Shown: positions 45,870 to 58,553 of the stretch, piece by piece | Position numbering within the stretch: the first letter of the stretch is position 1 | Layout: each line of letters begins with the position of its first letter | NCBI GenBank assembly: GCA_031178045.1 | Contig: JAPSJT010000002.1 | Span: forward strand, 1-60,643 | DNA from: Agromyces sp. | GTDB lineage: Bacteria; Actinomycetota; Actinomycetes; Actinomycetales; Microbacteriaceae | DNA length: 60,643 bases | Reading direction: 5' to 3' | Notes under the pieces: model-generated | Told to the model about the DNA's origin: nothing | Database searches by the model: none | What the model saw: the letters and a program-made list of their open reading frames with translations, nothing else | Position numbers and translations under genes: made by a program

Positions 45870-47074
45870 CCGAGGACCTCCAGTCCGGGGAGCTTCTTGC
45901 CTTCGAGGAACTCGAGGCTCGCGCCTCCGCCCGTCGAGATGTGACCGAACTGGTCGTCTGAGAATCCGAGCTGACGCACTGCGGCGGCCGAGTCGCCACC
46001 GCCGACGACGCTGAGCCCGTCGACCTCCGTGAGCGCCTCGGCCACGGTGCGCGTTCCTGCCGCGAACGGGGCGAGCTCGAAGACGCCCATCGGACCGTTC
46101 CAGAAGACGGTGCGCGAGCCGCGGATGCGCTCGGCGAAGGCGGCCGCCGTGTCGGGTCCGATGTCGAGGCCGAGGCCGGATGCGCCGAACGGCGTCTCCT
46201 CGATGGCGTCGGATGCGGCGACGACGTGCTCGGCCTCGGCCGAGAACGACGCAGCGACGACGACATCGCTCGGGAGCACGATCGAGACGCCTCGCTCCTC
46301 GGCCTCGGCGAGGTATCCCTTCACCGTGTCGATCTGGTCGGCCTCGAGCAGGCTCGAGGCCACCTTGTGGCCCTGTGCGGCGAGGAAGGTGAAGAGCATC
46401 CCGCCGCCGATCAGCAGCGTGTCCACTCGCGGGAGCAGATGTGCGATGACGCCGAGCTTGTCGGACACCTTCGAGCCGCCGAGCACGACGGTGTACGGCC
46501 GCTCGGGCGACTCCGTGAGCCGGTCGAGCACCTCCAGCTCCGACGCGATCAGCAGCCCACCGGCGCTCGGTCGGAGCTGCTCGAGCTCGAAGACGCTCGC
46601 CTGCTTGCGGTGCACGACCCCGAACCCGTCGGAGACGACCGCGTCGGCGAAGCCGGCGAGCTCGCCGGCGAAGGCGGTGCGCTCGGCCTCGTTCTTCGAG
46701 GTCTCTCCAGGGTTGAACCGGAGATTCTCGAGGACGAGCACCTCGCCGTCGCCGAGCGCCTCCACCCTGGCCGCCGCATCCGCGCCGACCGTGTCGTTCG
46801 CGAATGCGACCGGCGCGTCGAGGAGCTCGTCGAGGCGGGCGGCGACGGGGGCGAGGCTGTACTTCGCGTCGGGAGCCCCGTCGGGGCGACCGAGATGGGA
46901 GACCACGATGACCCGGGCGCCTTGGGCCACGAGTGCGTCGAGGGTGGGGACCGATGCCCGCACGCGGCCGTCGTCCGTGATGACCCCGTCCTGGAGAGGA
47001 ACGTTCAGGTCACAACGGACGACGACGCGCTTGCCGGCGAGCGGACCGAGGCTGTCGATCGTTCGCAGGGTCAC
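45860..47074 (-). CDS. pgk: Phosphoglycerate kinase
   Basis: The 404-residue kinase makes ATP from 1,3-bisphosphoglycerate. Motifs include VVRCDLNVPLQDG, VSHLGRPDG and the late WNGPMGVFELAPFAAGT and GGGDSAAAV, which bind the nucleotide. The start is GTG at 47074, 10 bp after gap. It overlaps tpiA by 10 bp. Confidence 0.98.
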   Translation of the reverse strand: MTLRTIDSLGPLAGKRVVVRCDLNVPLQDGVITDDGRVRASVPTLDALVAQGARVIVVSHLGRPDGAPDAKYSLAPVAARLDELLDAPVAFANDTVGADAAARVEALGDGEVLVLENLRFNPGETSKNEAERTAFAGELAGFADAVVSDGFGVVHRKQASVFELEQLRPSAGGLLIASELEVLDRLTESPERPYTVVLGGSKVSDKLGVIAHLLPRVDTLLIGGGMLFTFLAAQGHKVASSLLEADQIDTVKGYLAEAEERGVSIVLPSDVVVAASFSAEAEHVVAASDAIEETPFGASGLGLDIGPDTAAAFAERIRGSRTVFWNGPMGVFELAPFAAGTRTVAEALTEVDGLSVVGGGDSAAAVRQLGFSDDQFGHISTGGGASLEFLEGKKLPGLEVLGWQ

Positions 47075-47084
47075 GATTGCTCGC

Positions 47085-48182
<1,098 letters not shown>

Positions 48183-48809
48183 CTACGACAGTAGCAGCAG
48201 CCCTGAGGTCTTCTCGCGTGCGGTCGACAGGCGCTGCTGGACGTTGTTCCAGTCGACGATGTTCCAGAACGCCTTCACGTAATCGGCGCGCACGTTCTGG
48301 TAGTCGAGGTAGTAGGCGTGCTCCCACACGTCGAGCATGAGCAGCGGCACGATGCCCGCCGGGAAGTTCGCCTGCTGGTCGAAGAACTGCACGATGATCA
48401 GGCGTTGTCCGATCGAGTCCCACGCGAGCACCGACCACCCGGACCCCTGCACGCCGAGCGCCGTCGCCGTGAAGTGCGCCTGGAACTTGTCGAAGGATCC
48501 GAAGTGGTCGTCGATCGCGGATGCGAGCTCACCCGTCGGCTTGTCGCCGCCGTCGGGCGACATGTTCGTCCAGAAGATCGAGTGATTGACGTGGCCGCCG
48601 AGGTTGAACGCGAGGTCCTTCTCGAGCTTGTTGACGTTCGCGAGGTTTCCGGAGTCGCGTGCCTCTGCGAGCTGTGCGATGGCGGTGTTCGCGCCGGTCA
48701 CGTACGTCTGGTGGTGCTTCGAGTGATGCAGCTCCATGATCCGGCCGCTGATCGACGGCTCGAGGGCCGCATAGTCGTACGGAAGGTCGGGGAGGGTGTA
48801 GTCAGCCAT
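48183..48809 (-). CDS. sodA: Superoxide dismutase (Fe/Mn family)
   Basis: The 208-residue enzyme removes superoxide. Metal ligands are visible: H28 in [13 protein letters not shown], a histidine in [10 protein letters not shown], and D and H in [14 protein letters not shown]. Metal choice between iron and manganese cannot be decided here. There is no signal peptide. AAGGAG precedes the ATG. The leader contains a perfect 7-bp hairpin at 48837-48854, and TAGACT at 48874-48879 may be the -10. Confidence 0.97.
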   Translation of the reverse strand: MADYTLPDLPYDYAALEPSISGRIMELHHSKHHQTYVTGANTAIAQLAEARDSGNLANVNKLEKDLAFNLGGHVNHSIFWTNMSPDGGDKPTGELASAIDDHFGSFDKFQAHFTATALGVQGSGWSVLAWDSIGQRLIIVQFFDQQANFPAGIVPLLMLDVWEHAYYLDYQNVRADYVKAFWNIVDWNNVQQRLSTAREKTSGLLLLS

Positions 48810-48836
48810 TGCTTCTCCTTCTCAGATGCCGGGGTC

Positions 48837-48854
48837 ACCGGGCTCCTGCCCGGT
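48837..48854 (-). promoter_or_regulatory. Hairpin in the sodA leader
   Basis: ACCGGGC-(4-base loop)-GCCCGGT forms a perfect 7-bp stem between the likely -10 (TAGACT, 48874-48879) and the sodA binding site. It could stabilise the mRNA or be a regulator target. Confidence 0.45.
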
Positions 48855-48913
48855 GTTCCGCGGCCGCCCGTCGAGTCTATGCCCGCGGCTCGAGGGGCTG
48901 CCGAGGGTTGACG

Positions 48914-49894
48914 TCACACGTCGTCGAGATCGGCAGGCAGGCTCGCCTCGGTGCCGGGAACGCCGAGGTCGGCGGCACGCTTGTCGGCCATCGCGAGCAG
49001 TCGGCGGATGCGCCCCGCGACCGCGTCCTTCGTCATCGGCGGGTCCGCGTGGTGTCCGAGCTCGTCGAGGCTCGCGTCCCGGTGCGCGAGCCGCAGTTCG
49101 CCGGCGTAGCGCAGGTGCTCGGGGATGTCGTCGCCGAGCAGCTCCATCGCGCGCTCGACCCGGGCGCACGCCGCGACGGCCGCCTGCGCCGAACGACGGA
49201 GGTTGGCATCGTCGAAGTTCACGAGCCGGTTCGCGGTCGCTCGCACCTCTCGCCGCTGGCGGAGCTCCTCCCAGTTCCGCACCGTCTCGCTCGCGCCCAT
49301 GAGCGAGAGCATGGCGCTGATCGCCTCACCGTCACGGATGACGACGCGGTGCACGCCGCGAACCTCTCTCGCCTTCGCCGAGATGCCGAGTCGGCCGGCT
49401 GCGCCGACGAGCGCCATCGCCGCCTCGTTGCCGGGGCAGGTCACCTCGAGGGCGGCGGAGCGTCCGGGGTCGGTGAGCGTGCCCTGCGCGAGGAACGCCC
49501 CGCGCCACACCGCGGCGACGTCTTCCCTGGAGCCGGTCGTGAGCTTGTTCGGAAGTCCGCGCACCGGGCGGCGGCGGGCGTCGAGGAGCCCGGTCTGCCT
49601 GGCGAGGGTCTCGCCGCCGTCGAGCACCCGCACGAGGTACTGGTTCGTGCGGCGCATGCCGGAGGGCGAGATCACCGAGACGTCGGGGCGCACTCCGTAG
49701 AGCTCACCGAGATCGCGTGTCACCCGTCGGGCGATCGTGGGCGAATCGAGCTCGGCCTCGATCGCGATCCGACCGGAGATGATGTGCAGGCCCCCGGCGA
49801 ATCGGAGTATGGAGGCGAGCTCGGCCGCCCGTACGCTCGTCTTCGGCACCTCGACCCGCGCGAGCTCCTCTTTCACGTCCGCGGTCAGTGCCAC
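48914..49894 (-). CDS. whiA: WhiA-family DNA-binding protein
   Basis: WhiA has a degenerate homing-endonuclease-like N-terminal part and a C-terminal helix-turn-helix. In sporulating actinobacteria it works with WhiB; elsewhere it affects division. The 326-residue product has [14 protein letters not shown] at the start, [18 protein letters not shown] in the middle and the C-terminal [23 protein letters not shown] recognition region. The start is GTG at 49894 after GAGAGGAAG. It follows rapZ by 36 bp, the conserved order. Confidence 0.97.
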   Translation of the reverse strand: MALTADVKEELARVEVPKTSVRAAELASILRFAGGLHIISGRIAIEAELDSPTIARRVTRDLGELYGVRPDVSVISPSGMRRTNQYLVRVLDGGETLARQTGLLDARRRPVRGLPNKLTTGSREDVAAVWRGAFLAQGTLTDPGRSAALEVTCPGNEAAMALVGAAGRLGISAKAREVRGVHRVVIRDGEAISAMLSLMGASETVRNWEELRQRREVRATANRLVNFDDANLRRSAQAAVAACARVERAMELLGDDIPEHLRYAGELRLAHRDASLDELGHHADPPMTKDAVAGRIRRLLAMADKRAADLGVPGTEASLPADLDDV

Positions 49895-49930
49895 GTCACT
49901 TCCTCTCGTCTCATGCGACCGGTCGCCCGG

Positions 49931-50806
49931 TCATTCGCGACCACGGTCGCGATCCTTCGTGCTCACGACGACGCCCGGCATCTGCTCGAGCCTCGCGGCC
50001 AGTTCGCGGATGAGGGCGACCGACCGATGCTTGCCGCCGGTGCATCCGATCGCGATCGTCGCGTGTCGCTTGTTCTCGCGTTGGTACCCCGCCATGACGG
50101 GCTCGAGAGCGGCAGCATACGCCTCGATGAACTCCCGGGCGCCGGGTTGCTCGAGCACGAACCGCGAGACATCCGCGTCCTCACCGGTGAGGTGGCGCAG
50201 TTCGGGGATCCAGAACGGGTTCGGCAGGAAGCGGGCGTCGGCGACGAGGTCGGCATCCGTCGGGATGCCGTACTTGAAGCCGAAGCTGAGGAGCGTGACA
50301 CGCAGGCCCGCCTGCCCGGCCTCGGCGAACGTCTCGGTGATGAGCGTCGCGAGCTGGTGGATGTTCAGGTCGGAGGTGTCGATGACGATGTCGCTCGACT
50401 CGCGCAACACCGCGAGTCGGGCGCGCTCGGCGCCGATTCCGTCGAGCAGCGTGCCGTTGCCCTGCAGGGGGTGCGGGCGGCGAACCGACTCGAAACGGCG
50501 CACGAGCACGGCGTCGGTCGCGTCGAGGAAGACGACGCGCACGCTGACGCCGGTTCGGAGGGCCTGGATGATGTCCTGCAGCTCCGAGAAGAAGTCCCGG
50601 CCGCGCACGTCGACGACCGCGGCGATCCGGGGCAGCGATGCGCCGGCGCGTTCGACGAGCTCGACGAGGGGCCGCAGCATCTGCGGAGGAAGGTTGTCGA
50701 CGACGTACCAGCCGAGGTCTTCGAGCGCGTTCCCGACCGTCGACCGGCCGGCGCCCGACATCCCGGTGACGATCAGCATCTCCTGCTGTTCGGTCTCCCC
50801 CGTCAT
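49931..50806 (-). CDS. rapZ: RapZ (YvcJ-type nucleotide-binding protein, RNase adapter family)
   Basis: The 291-residue protein has P-loop GMSGAGRS at residues 15-22, with the lysine replaced by arginine, as is common in actinobacterial members, followed by [15 protein letters not shown]. The C-terminal [12 protein letters not shown] motif is present. In Escherichia coli RapZ directs RNase E to a small RNA; the role here is unknown, although an rne gene is in the same window. The ATG at 50806 is chosen because AAGGGGAA precedes it; a GTG at 50836 is less likely. TAGGCT at 50840-50845 may be its -10. Confidence 0.95.
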   Translation of the reverse strand: MTGETEQQEMLIVTGMSGAGRSTVGNALEDLGWYVVDNLPPQMLRPLVELVERAGASLPRIAAVVDVRGRDFFSELQDIIQALRTGVSVRVVFLDATDAVLVRRFESVRRPHPLQGNGTLLDGIGAERARLAVLRESSDIVIDTSDLNIHQLATLITETFAEAGQAGLRVTLLSFGFKYGIPTDADLVADARFLPNPFWIPELRHLTGEDADVSRFVLEQPGAREFIEAYAAALEPVMAGYQRENKRHATIAIGCTGGKHRSVALIRELAARLEQMPGVVVSTKDRDRGRE

Positions 50807-50842
50807 CGTCTGGGTTCCCCTTCCGCCGGCCGACACCCCAGC

Positions 50843-52780
50843 CTACCGGGGCGATGACACGCCGTCGGCGCGGAGGTGCCGGTACACCGTCGCCGCGAGG
50901 TTCGGCCCCAGCCCCTTCACCTCGGCGATGTCCGCCTCACTCGCCGTGCGCAGGCGCGCGACGGATCCGAAATGACGCAGGAGCTCCTTCACGCGGGCCG
51001 GCCCGAGGCCGGGAATCTCGGAGAGGACCGTACCGATATCGCGCTTCCGCCGTTGGCGTTGGTGGGTGATCGCGAAGCGGTGCGCCTCGTCTCGAACCCG
51101 CTGGATGAGGAACAGCGCGTCGCTGTTGCGCGGCAGGATCACCGGGAAGTCCGAATCAGGGGTCCAGATCTCCTCGAGCCGTTTCGCGATGCCGCACAGG
51201 TAGATGCCCTCGACTCCGGATTCCTCGAGCGCCCGAGCGGCGGCGGCCACCTGCGGCTCACCGCCGTCGACGACGAGCAGGTTCGGTCGGTACGCGAACT
51301 TCTTGCGACGTTCGGATGCCGCGGCATCCACCGCTGCGTCCGCGGTGTCGCCTGCGGTCTGGGGGGCCTCGTCGTCACTGGGCCTCGCGAGGTACGCAAG
51401 CCGCCGCGTCAGCACCTGGTGGATGGAGTCGGTGTCGTCGCTCGAGTTCGGGATCGTGAAACGGCGGTACTCGTCTTTGCGCGGAAGCCCGTCCTCGAAG
51501 ACCACCATCGAGGCGACGATGTTGGTGCCGCTGAGGTGGGAGACATCGAAGCACTCGATGCGCAGCGGCGCCTCGGCCATGCCGAGCGCCTCCTGGATGT
51601 CTTCCAGGGCCCTCGAACGCGTCGTGAAGTCCGCGCTGCGCCGGGTCTTGTAGAGCATGAGCGACTGCTTGGCGTTCTGCGTCGCCGTGGAGAGCAGCGC
51701 CGCCTTGTCGCCGCGCTGGGCCGCTCGGAGGCGCACCTTGCGCCCGGCGAGCGTGCCCAGCCACGTCTCGAGTGCGGCGGCGTCGTCGGGCAGCTCGGGC
51801 ACGACGACCTCGGCGGGCGGCTGCAGGCCGTCGACGTACGCGTTCTGCACGACGGAGTCGACGAGTTCGCCGAGTGGCACGTCGAGCTCCTTGTCGACCG
51901 TCCAGGAACGAACGCCCCGCACTCGCCCGCCGCGAACGATGAAGAGCTGCACGGCCGCGGAGAGCTCGTCGTGATCGATTCCGAACACGTCGATGTCGAC
52001 CTTGTCGCCGAGCACGACCGCACTCTTCTCGAAGAACGACTCCGCGGCCTTCAGCTGGTCGCGCCGTCGCGCCGCGGTCTCGTAGTCCTGCACCGCTGCC
52101 GCGTCGCGCATCTGCTGGGTGAGCTCGCCGATGATACGGCGGTCCTGGTTCTCCATGAACGCGACGAAGCGGTCGACGTTCTCGCGATGCTCCTCGATCG
52201 TCACCCGCATGGAGCACGGCCCGAAGCACCGGCCGATCTGGCCGGCGAAGCACGGCTTGCCGCTCGCCATGGCGCGCTTGTAGTCGGAGTCCTTGCAGGT
52301 GCGGATCGGGAACAGCTTGAGCAGTACGTCGAGGGTGTCGTTCACGGCCCACACCTTCGGGTACGGCCCGAAGTAGCGAGCACCCGGGATTCCGCGGCGC
52401 CTCGAGACCATCGCCCGGGGCGCCTCCTCGGCGAGCGTGACGACGAGATACGGGTAGGACTTGTCGTCTTTGAAGCGCACGTTGAACGGAGGGCTGAACT
52501 CGTTGATCAGTGTGATCTCGAGTTGAAGCGCCTCGACGTCGTTGGCCACCACCGTCCACTCCACGGAGGTCGCCGTCGTGACCATGCGACGCGTGCGCTC
52601 GTGGAGGCTGCGCAGCGGCGCGAAGTAGTTCGACAACCGGGCCCGCAGATTCTTCGCCTTGCCGACGTACAGTATCCGTCGGTCCGCGTCGCGGAAGCGG
52701 TAGACCCCTGGCGCGGTCGGGATCTCCCCTGCCTTGGGACGGTACGGAACGCCCTGGATGTTCGCGGGTGGTGCGCTCAT
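50843..52780 (-). CDS. uvrC: Excinuclease ABC subunit C
   Basis: UvrC makes the two incisions of nucleotide excision repair. The 645-residue protein has the GIY-YIG-type nuclease start [29 protein letters not shown], a cysteine cluster, a UVR motif ([20 protein letters not shown]), an RNase-H-like half with [18 protein letters not shown], and helix-hairpin-helix repeats at the end ([18 protein letters not shown]). The ATG at 52780 is five bases after the uvrA stop with GAGG upstream. The same frame stays open upstream of this ATG across uvrA, but homology starts here. Confidence 0.97.
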   Translation of the reverse strand: MSAPPANIQGVPYRPKAGEIPTAPGVYRFRDADRRILYVGKAKNLRARLSNYFAPLRSLHERTRRMVTTATSVEWTVVANDVEALQLEITLINEFSPPFNVRFKDDKSYPYLVVTLAEEAPRAMVSRRRGIPGARYFGPYPKVWAVNDTLDVLLKLFPIRTCKDSDYKRAMASGKPCFAGQIGRCFGPCSMRVTIEEHRENVDRFVAFMENQDRRIIGELTQQMRDAAAVQDYETAARRRDQLKAAESFFEKSAVVLGDKVDIDVFGIDHDELSAAVQLFIVRGGRVRGVRSWTVDKELDVPLGELVDSVVQNAYVDGLQPPAEVVVPELPDDAAALETWLGTLAGRKVRLRAAQRGDKAALLSTATQNAKQSLMLYKTRRSADFTTRSRALEDIQEALGMAEAPLRIECFDVSHLSGTNIVASMVVFEDGLPRKDEYRRFTIPNSSDDTDSIHQVLTRRLAYLARPSDDEAPQTAGDTADAAVDAAASERRKKFAYRPNLLVVDGGEPQVAAAARALEESGVEGIYLCGIAKRLEEIWTPDSDFPVILPRNSDALFLIQRVRDEAHRFAITHQRQRRKRDIGTVLSEIPGLGPARVKELLRHFGSVARLRTASEADIAEVKGLGPNLAATVYRHLRADGVSSPR

Positions 52781-52785
52781 CGGCC

Positions 52786-55677
52786 TCAGCTGGCGACTTC
52801 GGCGTGCACGGATGCCGCGTCGAAGATCTCGCGGAGGAAGTAGCCGGTGTGACTCTCGCTGACTCTCGACACCTGCTCGGGGGTGCCGGTCGCGACGATC
52901 TGGCCGCCACCCGATCCGCCCTCGGGGCCGAGGTCGATGATCCAGTCGGCGGACTTGATGACGTCGAGGCTGTGCTCGATCACGATCACCGTGTTGCCCT
53001 TGTCGACGAGCTTGCCGAGCACCTTCAGGAGCTTGCGCACGTCTTCGAAGTGCAGACCCGTGGTCGGCTCGTCGAGCACGTAGACGCTGCGGCCGTTCGA
53101 ACGGCGCTGCAGCTCGGTCGCGAGCTTCACGCGTTGCGCCTCGCCGCCGGAGAGGGTCGTCGCGCTCTGCCCGAGTTGCACGTATCCGAGCCCGACGTCG
53201 ACGAGCGTCTTGAGGTAGCGGTGGATCGCCGAGATGGGCTCGAAGAACTCGGCCGCCTCGCTGATCGGCATCTCGAGGACCTCGGCGATGTTCTTGCCCT
53301 TGTAGTGCACCTGGAGGGTCTCGCGGTTGTACCGCTTGCCGCCGCACACCTCGCACGCGACGTACACGTCGGGAAGGAAGTTCATCTCGATCTTGATCGT
53401 GCCGTCTCCGGAGCACGCCTCGCAGCGCCCTCCCTTGACGTTGAAGCTGAAGCGGCCGGGCAGGTAGCCGCGGGCCTTCGCCTCGGTCGTCTCGGAGAAG
53501 AGCGTGCGGATGCGGTCGAACACGCCCGTGTAGGTCGCGGGGTTCGACCGCGGCGTCCGGCCGATGGGCGCCTGGTCGACGTGCACCACCTTGTCGAGGT
53601 GCTCGAGCCCGGTGACGCGCCGGTGCTTGCCCGGCACCTTCCGCGCTCCATTGAGGCGGTTCGCGAGTACGCGATACAGGATGTCGTTGACGAGCGAGGA
53701 TTTGCCCGAGCCGCTCACACCGGTGACGGCGGTGAACGTGCCGAGCGGGAACTCGACGTCGACACCGCGCAGGTTGTTCGCTTCGGCGCCCTGCACCGTG
53801 ATCACGCGATTACGATCGACCGGCCGGCGTCGGGCGGGGATGCCGATCTCCTTGCGCCCTGAGAGGTAGTCGCCGGTGAGCGACCGGGTGTTCTTCAGCA
53901 GTTCGGCGTAGCTGCCCGAGTGCACGACCGTGCCGCCGTTCACGCCGGCGCCCGGGCCGATGTCGACGATCCAGTCGGCGGTGCGGATGGTGTCTTCGTC
54001 GTGCTCGACGACGATGAGCGTGTTGCCGAGGTCGCGCAGCGCCACGAGCGTGTCGATGAGTCGCCGGTTGTCGCGCTGGTGCAGCCCGATGCTCGGCTCG
54101 TCGAGCACGTAGAGCACGCCCGTGAGCCCGGAACCGATCTGCGTCGCGAGACGGATGCGCTGCGCCTCACCGCCCGACAGGGTGCCGGCCGCTCGAGCCA
54201 GATCGAGATAGCTGAGGCCGACCCGGATGAGGAAGTCGAGCCGCACTTTGATCTCGCGGAGCACTTGCGCGGCGATCGTCTGCTCGCGATCGGAGAGCTC
54301 GAGGCGGTCCATGAATGCCCGCGCTTCGGTGAGGCTCAGGAGGCCGACGTCGGCGATGCTCTCGCCGTGGATGAGCACCGAGAGCACCTCGGGCTTCAGC
54401 CGCTTGCCGTCGCAGACCGGACATGGAACCTCACGGAGGTACTCGGCCCAGCGCGCGCGCTGCACATCGGTCTCGGCCTGCACGTACTGCCGCTCGATGT
54501 ACGGGACGACGCCTTCGAAACCGGAGGTGTAGCTCATCTCACGCCCATAGCGGTTCCGCCAGCGCACCTTCACCTCGAAGTTGTCCCCGCGGAGCACGGC
54601 ATCGCGGGCCTCGTCGTGGAGCTCCTCCCAGGGCGTGTCGAGCGAGAACCCGAGATCACGGGCGAGACCGGCGAGCAGCTTCTCGTAGTAGTTGTAGAGG
54701 CTCTTGCCCTGCGACGTCCACGGCAGGATGACACCCTCGGCGATGCTCAGGCTCGGGTCGCCGAGGAGGAGCGCCTCGTCGACCGACATGCGGGTGCCGA
54801 GACCGGAGCACTCGGGGCAGGCGCCGAACGGCGCATTGAAGGAGAAGGTGCGGGGCTCGATCTCGGTGAGCTGGATGGGGTGCTGGTTCGGGCACGACAG
54901 CTTCTCGGAGAAGGTCGCCCACGCCTCGGGACCGGTCTCGTCGACGTAGTTGATCTGCACGAGGCCGTCGGTGAGACGGAGTGCGGTCTCGAGCGAATCG
55001 GTGAGTCGGCCGAGCACATCGGGCCCGGCGACGAGGCGATCGATGACGACCGAGATGTCGTGCTTCACCTGCTTCTTCAGCTGCGGTGGCTCGGAGAGGC
55101 GGATGACCTCGCCATCGACGACGGCGCGCGAGTATCCGCCCGCGGCCAGCTCGCGGAACAGGTCGACGAACTCGCCCTTCTTCTTCGAGACGACCGGACT
55201 GAGAACCTGGTAGCGCGTGCCCTCGGCGAGCTCCATGAGCTGATCGGCGATCTGCTGCACGGTCTGACGCTGGATGCGCTCGCCGCACACGGGGCAGTGC
55301 GGGACGCCGATGCGCGCCCAGAGCAGGCGCATGTAGTCGTAGATCTCGGTGATGGTGCCGACGGTCGATCGCGGGTTGCGGTTCGTCGACTTCTGGTCGA
55401 TCGAGACGGCGGGGCTCAGACCCTCGATGAAGTCGACGTCGGGCCGGTCGACCTGCCCGAGGAACTGGCGGGCGTACGCCGAGAGTGACTCGACGTAGCG
55501 GCGCTGCCCCTCGGCGAAGATCGTGTCGAACGCGAGCGAGGACTTGCCCGAACCCGAGAGGCCCGTGAACACGACCATCGCGTCGCGCGGGATCTCGACG
55601 TCGACGTTCTGCAGATTGTGTACGCGGGCACCGCGGACACTCAGGTGCGCGTGGGCATCGAGACGTGAAACTGGCAC
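52786..55677 (-). CDS. uvrA: Excinuclease ABC subunit A
   Basis: UvrA finds DNA damage and loads UvrB. The 963-residue protein has two ABC ATPase modules with Walker [10 protein letters not shown] at 39-47 and [13 protein letters not shown] in the second half, signature [16 protein letters not shown] and [15 protein letters not shown], and zinc-binding CxxC pairs ([26 protein letters not shown]). The start is GTG at 55677. TACACT ends six bases before it and no binding site is evident, so the message may be leaderless. An SOS box lies about 60 bp upstream of this start. Confidence 0.98.
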   Translation of the reverse strand: MPVSRLDAHAHLSVRGARVHNLQNVDVEIPRDAMVVFTGLSGSGKSSLAFDTIFAEGQRRYVESLSAYARQFLGQVDRPDVDFIEGLSPAVSIDQKSTNRNPRSTVGTITEIYDYMRLLWARIGVPHCPVCGERIQRQTVQQIADQLMELAEGTRYQVLSPVVSKKKGEFVDLFRELAAGGYSRAVVDGEVIRLSEPPQLKKQVKHDISVVIDRLVAGPDVLGRLTDSLETALRLTDGLVQINYVDETGPEAWATFSEKLSCPNQHPIQLTEIEPRTFSFNAPFGACPECSGLGTRMSVDEALLLGDPSLSIAEGVILPWTSQGKSLYNYYEKLLAGLARDLGFSLDTPWEELHDEARDAVLRGDNFEVKVRWRNRYGREMSYTSGFEGVVPYIERQYVQAETDVQRARWAEYLREVPCPVCDGKRLKPEVLSVLIHGESIADVGLLSLTEARAFMDRLELSDREQTIAAQVLREIKVRLDFLIRVGLSYLDLARAAGTLSGGEAQRIRLATQIGSGLTGVLYVLDEPSIGLHQRDNRRLIDTLVALRDLGNTLIVVEHDEDTIRTADWIVDIGPGAGVNGGTVVHSGSYAELLKNTRSLTGDYLSGRKEIGIPARRRPVDRNRVITVQGAEANNLRGVDVEFPLGTFTAVTGVSGSGKSSLVNDILYRVLANRLNGARKVPGKHRRVTGLEHLDKVVHVDQAPIGRTPRSNPATYTGVFDRIRTLFSETTEAKARGYLPGRFSFNVKGGRCEACSGDGTIKIEMNFLPDVYVACEVCGGKRYNRETLQVHYKGKNIAEVLEMPISEAAEFFEPISAIHRYLKTLVDVGLGYVQLGQSATTLSGGEAQRVKLATELQRRSNGRSVYVLDEPTTGLHFEDVRKLLKVLGKLVDKGNTVIVIEHSLDVIKSADWIIDLGPEGGSGGGQIVATGTPEQVSRVSESHTGYFLREIFDAASVHAEVAS

Positions 55678-55683
55678 CCTTCG

Positions 55684-55689
55684 AGTGTA
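55684..55689 (-). promoter_or_regulatory. Probable -10 for leaderless uvrA mRNA
   Basis: TACACT on the minus strand ends six bases before the uvrA GTG. No good -35 is seen 17 bp upstream. Confidence 0.45.
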
Positions 55690-55732
55690 GAGAGCACCAC
55701 CGACACGGATGCCTCAGAAGCACGCGCTCTCA

Positions 55733-55748
55733 GCGAACATACGTTCGA
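55733..55748. promoter_or_regulatory. SOS (LexA) box upstream of uvrA
   Basis: CGAACATACGTTCG is a perfect palindrome matching the actinobacterial LexA consensus TCGAAC-N4-GTTCGA at 15 of 16 positions. It lies in the 118-bp gap between uvrB and uvrA, so uvrA, and perhaps uvrC downstream, should be induced by DNA damage. On the minus strand it overlaps a TATGTT hexamer that could be an upstream -10. Confidence 0.88.
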
Positions 55749-55795
55749 TTCCAAGATTCAGGGCGCGAGCTCCCCTCGCCCGCGACCACCCGGGA

Positions 55796-57862
55796 TCAGC
55801 CGAGATGACCGGCCTTCTCCATCTGGCGCAACTCGCGCTTGAGCTCGGAGACCTCGTCGCGCAATCGTGCCGCGAGTTCGAACTTCAGTTCGCCCGCCGC
55901 CTCGAGCATCTGCTCGTTGAGGTCGCGGATGAGCTCTTCGAGGTCGTTCGCGCCGGCCGCCGCGATGCCTTCGCGGCGCAGGTTCGGAACCGGCGCCTTC
56001 TTGCGCGCATCTCGGCCGGCGAGGAGCGCTGCCGTGTCGGCCTCTTCCCGAGCCAGCACATCGGTGATGTCGGCGATGCGCTTGCGGAGCGGCTGCGGGT
56101 CGATGCCGTTCACGCGGTTGTACTCGAGCTGCCTGTCGCGGCGGCGGGTGGTCTCGTCGATCGCCGACTTCATCGAGTCGGTGAGCACGTCGGCGTACAT
56201 GTGCACCTCGCCCGACACGTTGCGGGCGGCGCGGCCGATCGTCTGGATGAGCGACGTCGAGGAGCGCAGGAAGCCCTCTTTGTCGGCGTCGAGGATCGCG
56301 ACGAGGGAGACCTCGGGCAGGTCGAGCCCTTCACGGAGCAGGTTGATGCCGACGAGCACGTCGTAGACGCCGGCTCGCAGCTCGGTGAGCAGTTCGACAC
56401 GGCGGAGCGTGTCGACGTCGGAATGCAGGTACCGCACGCGCACACCGGCCTCGGTGAGGAAGTCGGTGAGCTCCTCGGCCATCTTCTTCGTGAGCGTCGT
56501 GACGAGCACGCGCTCGTCGCGCTCGGCCCGCAGCCGGATCTCCTCGAGCAGATCGTCGATCTGCCCCTTCGACGGCTTCACGACGATCTGCGGGTCGACG
56601 AGACCGGTCGGGCGGATGATCTGCTCGACCACCCCATCGGCGATGCCCATCTCGTAGCGCCCGGGCGTCGCGGAGAGGTACACCGTCTGGCCGACCCGGT
56701 CCTTGAACTCGTCCCACTTGAGCGGGCGGTTGTCGAGTGCGCTCGGCAGCCGGAAGCCGTGCTCGACGAGCGTGCGCTTGCGAGACGAGTCACCCTCGTA
56801 CATCGCGCCGATCTGCGGCACCGTGACGTGCGATTCGTCGATGACGACGAGGAAGTCGTCGGCGAAGTAGTCGAGCAGGCAGTGGGGCGCTTGGCCCGGC
56901 GCACGACCGTCGATGTGCCGCGAGTAGTTCTCGATGCCGGAGCAGAAGCCGATCTGCTCCATCATCTCGAGGTCGAAGGTCGTGCGCATGCGCAGGCGCT
57001 GCGCCTCGAGGAGTTTGCCTTCGCGCTCCAGCTCGGCGAGGCGCTCCTCGAGCTCGACGCGGATCGTGCCGATCGCGCGCTGCATGACATCGGTGCTCGC
57101 GACGTAGTGCGAGCCGGGGAAGACGGGTACGGCGTCGAGCTGCTCGACGATCTGGCCCGTGAGCGGATGGAGGCTGTAGAGCGCCTCGATCTCGTCGCCG
57201 AACATCTCGATGCGGATCGCGAGCTCTTCGTACACCGGGATGATCTCGATCGTGTCGCCGCGCACCCGGAAGTTGCCGCGTGAGAAGTCGACGTCGTTGC
57301 GCTGGTACTGCATCGAGACGAACTTGCGGATGAGCCAGTCGCGGTCGACACGTTGACCCACCTGGAGTGGCATCATCGCGCCGAGATACTGCTCGGGGGT
57401 GCCGAGGCCGTAGATGCACGACACCGTGGACACGACGATCACATCACGGCGGCTCAGCAGCGAGTTGGTCGTTGAGTGGCGGAGCCGCTCGACCTCGGCG
57501 TTGATCGACGAGTCCTTCTCGATGAAGGTGTCGGTCTGCGGCACGTAGGCCTCGGGCTGGTAGTAGTCGTAGTACGAGACGAAGTACTCGACGGCGTTGT
57601 GCGGCATGAGCTCGCGGAACTCGTTCGCGAGCTGCGCGGCGAGCGTCTTGTTGTGTGCGAGCACGAGCGTGGGCCGCTGCACCTGTTCGATGAGCCATGC
57701 CGTCGTCGCGGACTTGCCCGTACCGGTGGCTCCGAGGAGGACGACGTCGGTCTCGCCGGCGTTGATGCGGCCCGCCAGTTCGGCGATCGCGGTGGGCTGG
57801 TCACCGCTCGGCTTGTACTCGCTCACCACCTGGAACGGACGGACGGAACGCGTGGCTTGCAT
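55796..57862 (-). CDS. uvrB: Excinuclease ABC subunit B
   Basis: UvrB is the damage-verification helicase. The 688-residue protein has Walker A GATGTGKS at 44-51, the beta-hairpin region [21 protein letters not shown], helicase motifs with VVIDESHVT, and a C-terminal UVR motif ([28 protein letters not shown]) that contacts UvrC. The ATG at 57862 lies seven bases after TAGACT, suggesting a leaderless start in addition to transcription from coaE 29 bp upstream. I see no SOS box directly in front of uvrB. Confidence 0.98.
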   Translation of the reverse strand: MQATRSVRPFQVVSEYKPSGDQPTAIAELAGRINAGETDVVLLGATGTGKSATTAWLIEQVQRPTLVLAHNKTLAAQLANEFRELMPHNAVEYFVSYYDYYQPEAYVPQTDTFIEKDSSINAEVERLRHSTTNSLLSRRDVIVVSTVSCIYGLGTPEQYLGAMMPLQVGQRVDRDWLIRKFVSMQYQRNDVDFSRGNFRVRGDTIEIIPVYEELAIRIEMFGDEIEALYSLHPLTGQIVEQLDAVPVFPGSHYVASTDVMQRAIGTIRVELEERLAELEREGKLLEAQRLRMRTTFDLEMMEQIGFCSGIENYSRHIDGRAPGQAPHCLLDYFADDFLVVIDESHVTVPQIGAMYEGDSSRKRTLVEHGFRLPSALDNRPLKWDEFKDRVGQTVYLSATPGRYEMGIADGVVEQIIRPTGLVDPQIVVKPSKGQIDDLLEEIRLRAERDERVLVTTLTKKMAEELTDFLTEAGVRVRYLHSDVDTLRRVELLTELRAGVYDVLVGINLLREGLDLPEVSLVAILDADKEGFLRSSTSLIQTIGRAARNVSGEVHMYADVLTDSMKSAIDETTRRRDRQLEYNRVNGIDPQPLRKRIADITDVLAREEADTAALLAGRDARKKAPVPNLRREGIAAAGANDLEELIRDLNEQMLEAAGELKFELAARLRDEVSELKRELRQMEKAGHLG

Positions 57863-57869
57863 ACGTTCC

Positions 57870-57875
57870 AGTCTA
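57870..57875 (-). promoter_or_regulatory. Probable -10 for leaderless uvrB mRNA
   Basis: TAGACT on the minus strand, in the short coaE-uvrB gap, ends seven bases before the uvrB ATG. The intervening GGAACGT has only a weak resemblance to a binding site. Confidence 0.5.
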
Positions 57876-57891
57876 GGTTCGCCCGCCGACA

Positions 57892-58512
57892 CTACTTCCG
57901 GGCGCGCTCCTCGGCGATGCGCAGCCACAGCGCGTCGGCCTGGCTCACCGTGTGCGCCAGGGAGCCGTCGGTGTCGATGACGACGTCGGCGATCTCGAGC
58001 CGGCGGGTGTTGTCGACCTGCGCGTCGACTCGGGCCTCGGCCTGCAGCGGGTCGTATCCGCGCTCCTCGACGAGGCGCTTGACCTGCGTGCGCCGAGGGG
58101 CGTTCGTCACGACGATGAGGTCGAATGGGTGGTCGACGGACGCCTCGACGAGGAGCGGCACGTCGTAGACGACGACGGCGTCGGGATTCTCGCGCTCCGC
58201 CTTCGCGATGAGCTTCGACGACAGCTCGCGCACCGCCGGATGCACGATGGCGTTGAGCTTCGCGCGGGCGGCATCGTCGCCGAAGACGAGGTCGCCGAGT
58301 TTCTGGCGGTCGAGCGAGCCGTCGTGCCGCAGCACTTCGGACCCGAACGCCTCGACGATCTTCGCGAGCGCCGGCGTGCGGGGCTCGACGACGCGACGGG
58401 CGAGGTCGTCGGCATCGATGTGCACCGCTCCGTGCTCGACGAGCCGTCTCGCCACGGTGGACTTTCCTGAGGCGATTCCGCCAGTGAGACCGATCAGATA
58501 CACGATGCTCAC
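57892..58512 (-). CDS. coaE: Dephospho-CoA kinase
   Basis: CoaE phosphorylates dephospho-CoA, the last step of coenzyme A synthesis. The 206-residue product has the P-loop GGIASGKS at residues 11-18 and the [14 protein letters not shown] motif. The start is taken as GTG 58512; GTG 58503 is a near alternative. The extra ~60-residue C-terminal domain seen in mycobacterial CoaE is absent. It lies upstream of uvrB, a conserved neighbour pair with rpsA in actinobacteria. Confidence 0.95.
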   Translation of the reverse strand: MSIVYLIGLTGGIASGKSTVARRLVEHGAVHIDADDLARRVVEPRTPALAKIVEAFGSEVLRHDGSLDRQKLGDLVFGDDAARAKLNAIVHPAVRELSSKLIAKAERENPDAVVVYDVPLLVEASVDHPFDLIVVTNAPRRTQVKRLVEERGYDPLQAEARVDAQVDNTRRLEIADVVIDTDGSLAHTVSQADALWLRIAEERARK

Positions 58513-58553
58513 TCTATCCGTGCCACACTCGACCAGAGGCATGGGAGGTGGGC

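Noticed and set aside
50843-53416. Possible uvrC extended by 212 codons into uvrA
   Set aside because: The extension overlaps uvrA on the same strand in another frame and shows no UvrC homology; the ATG at 52780 has GAGG upstream and begins the family N-terminus.
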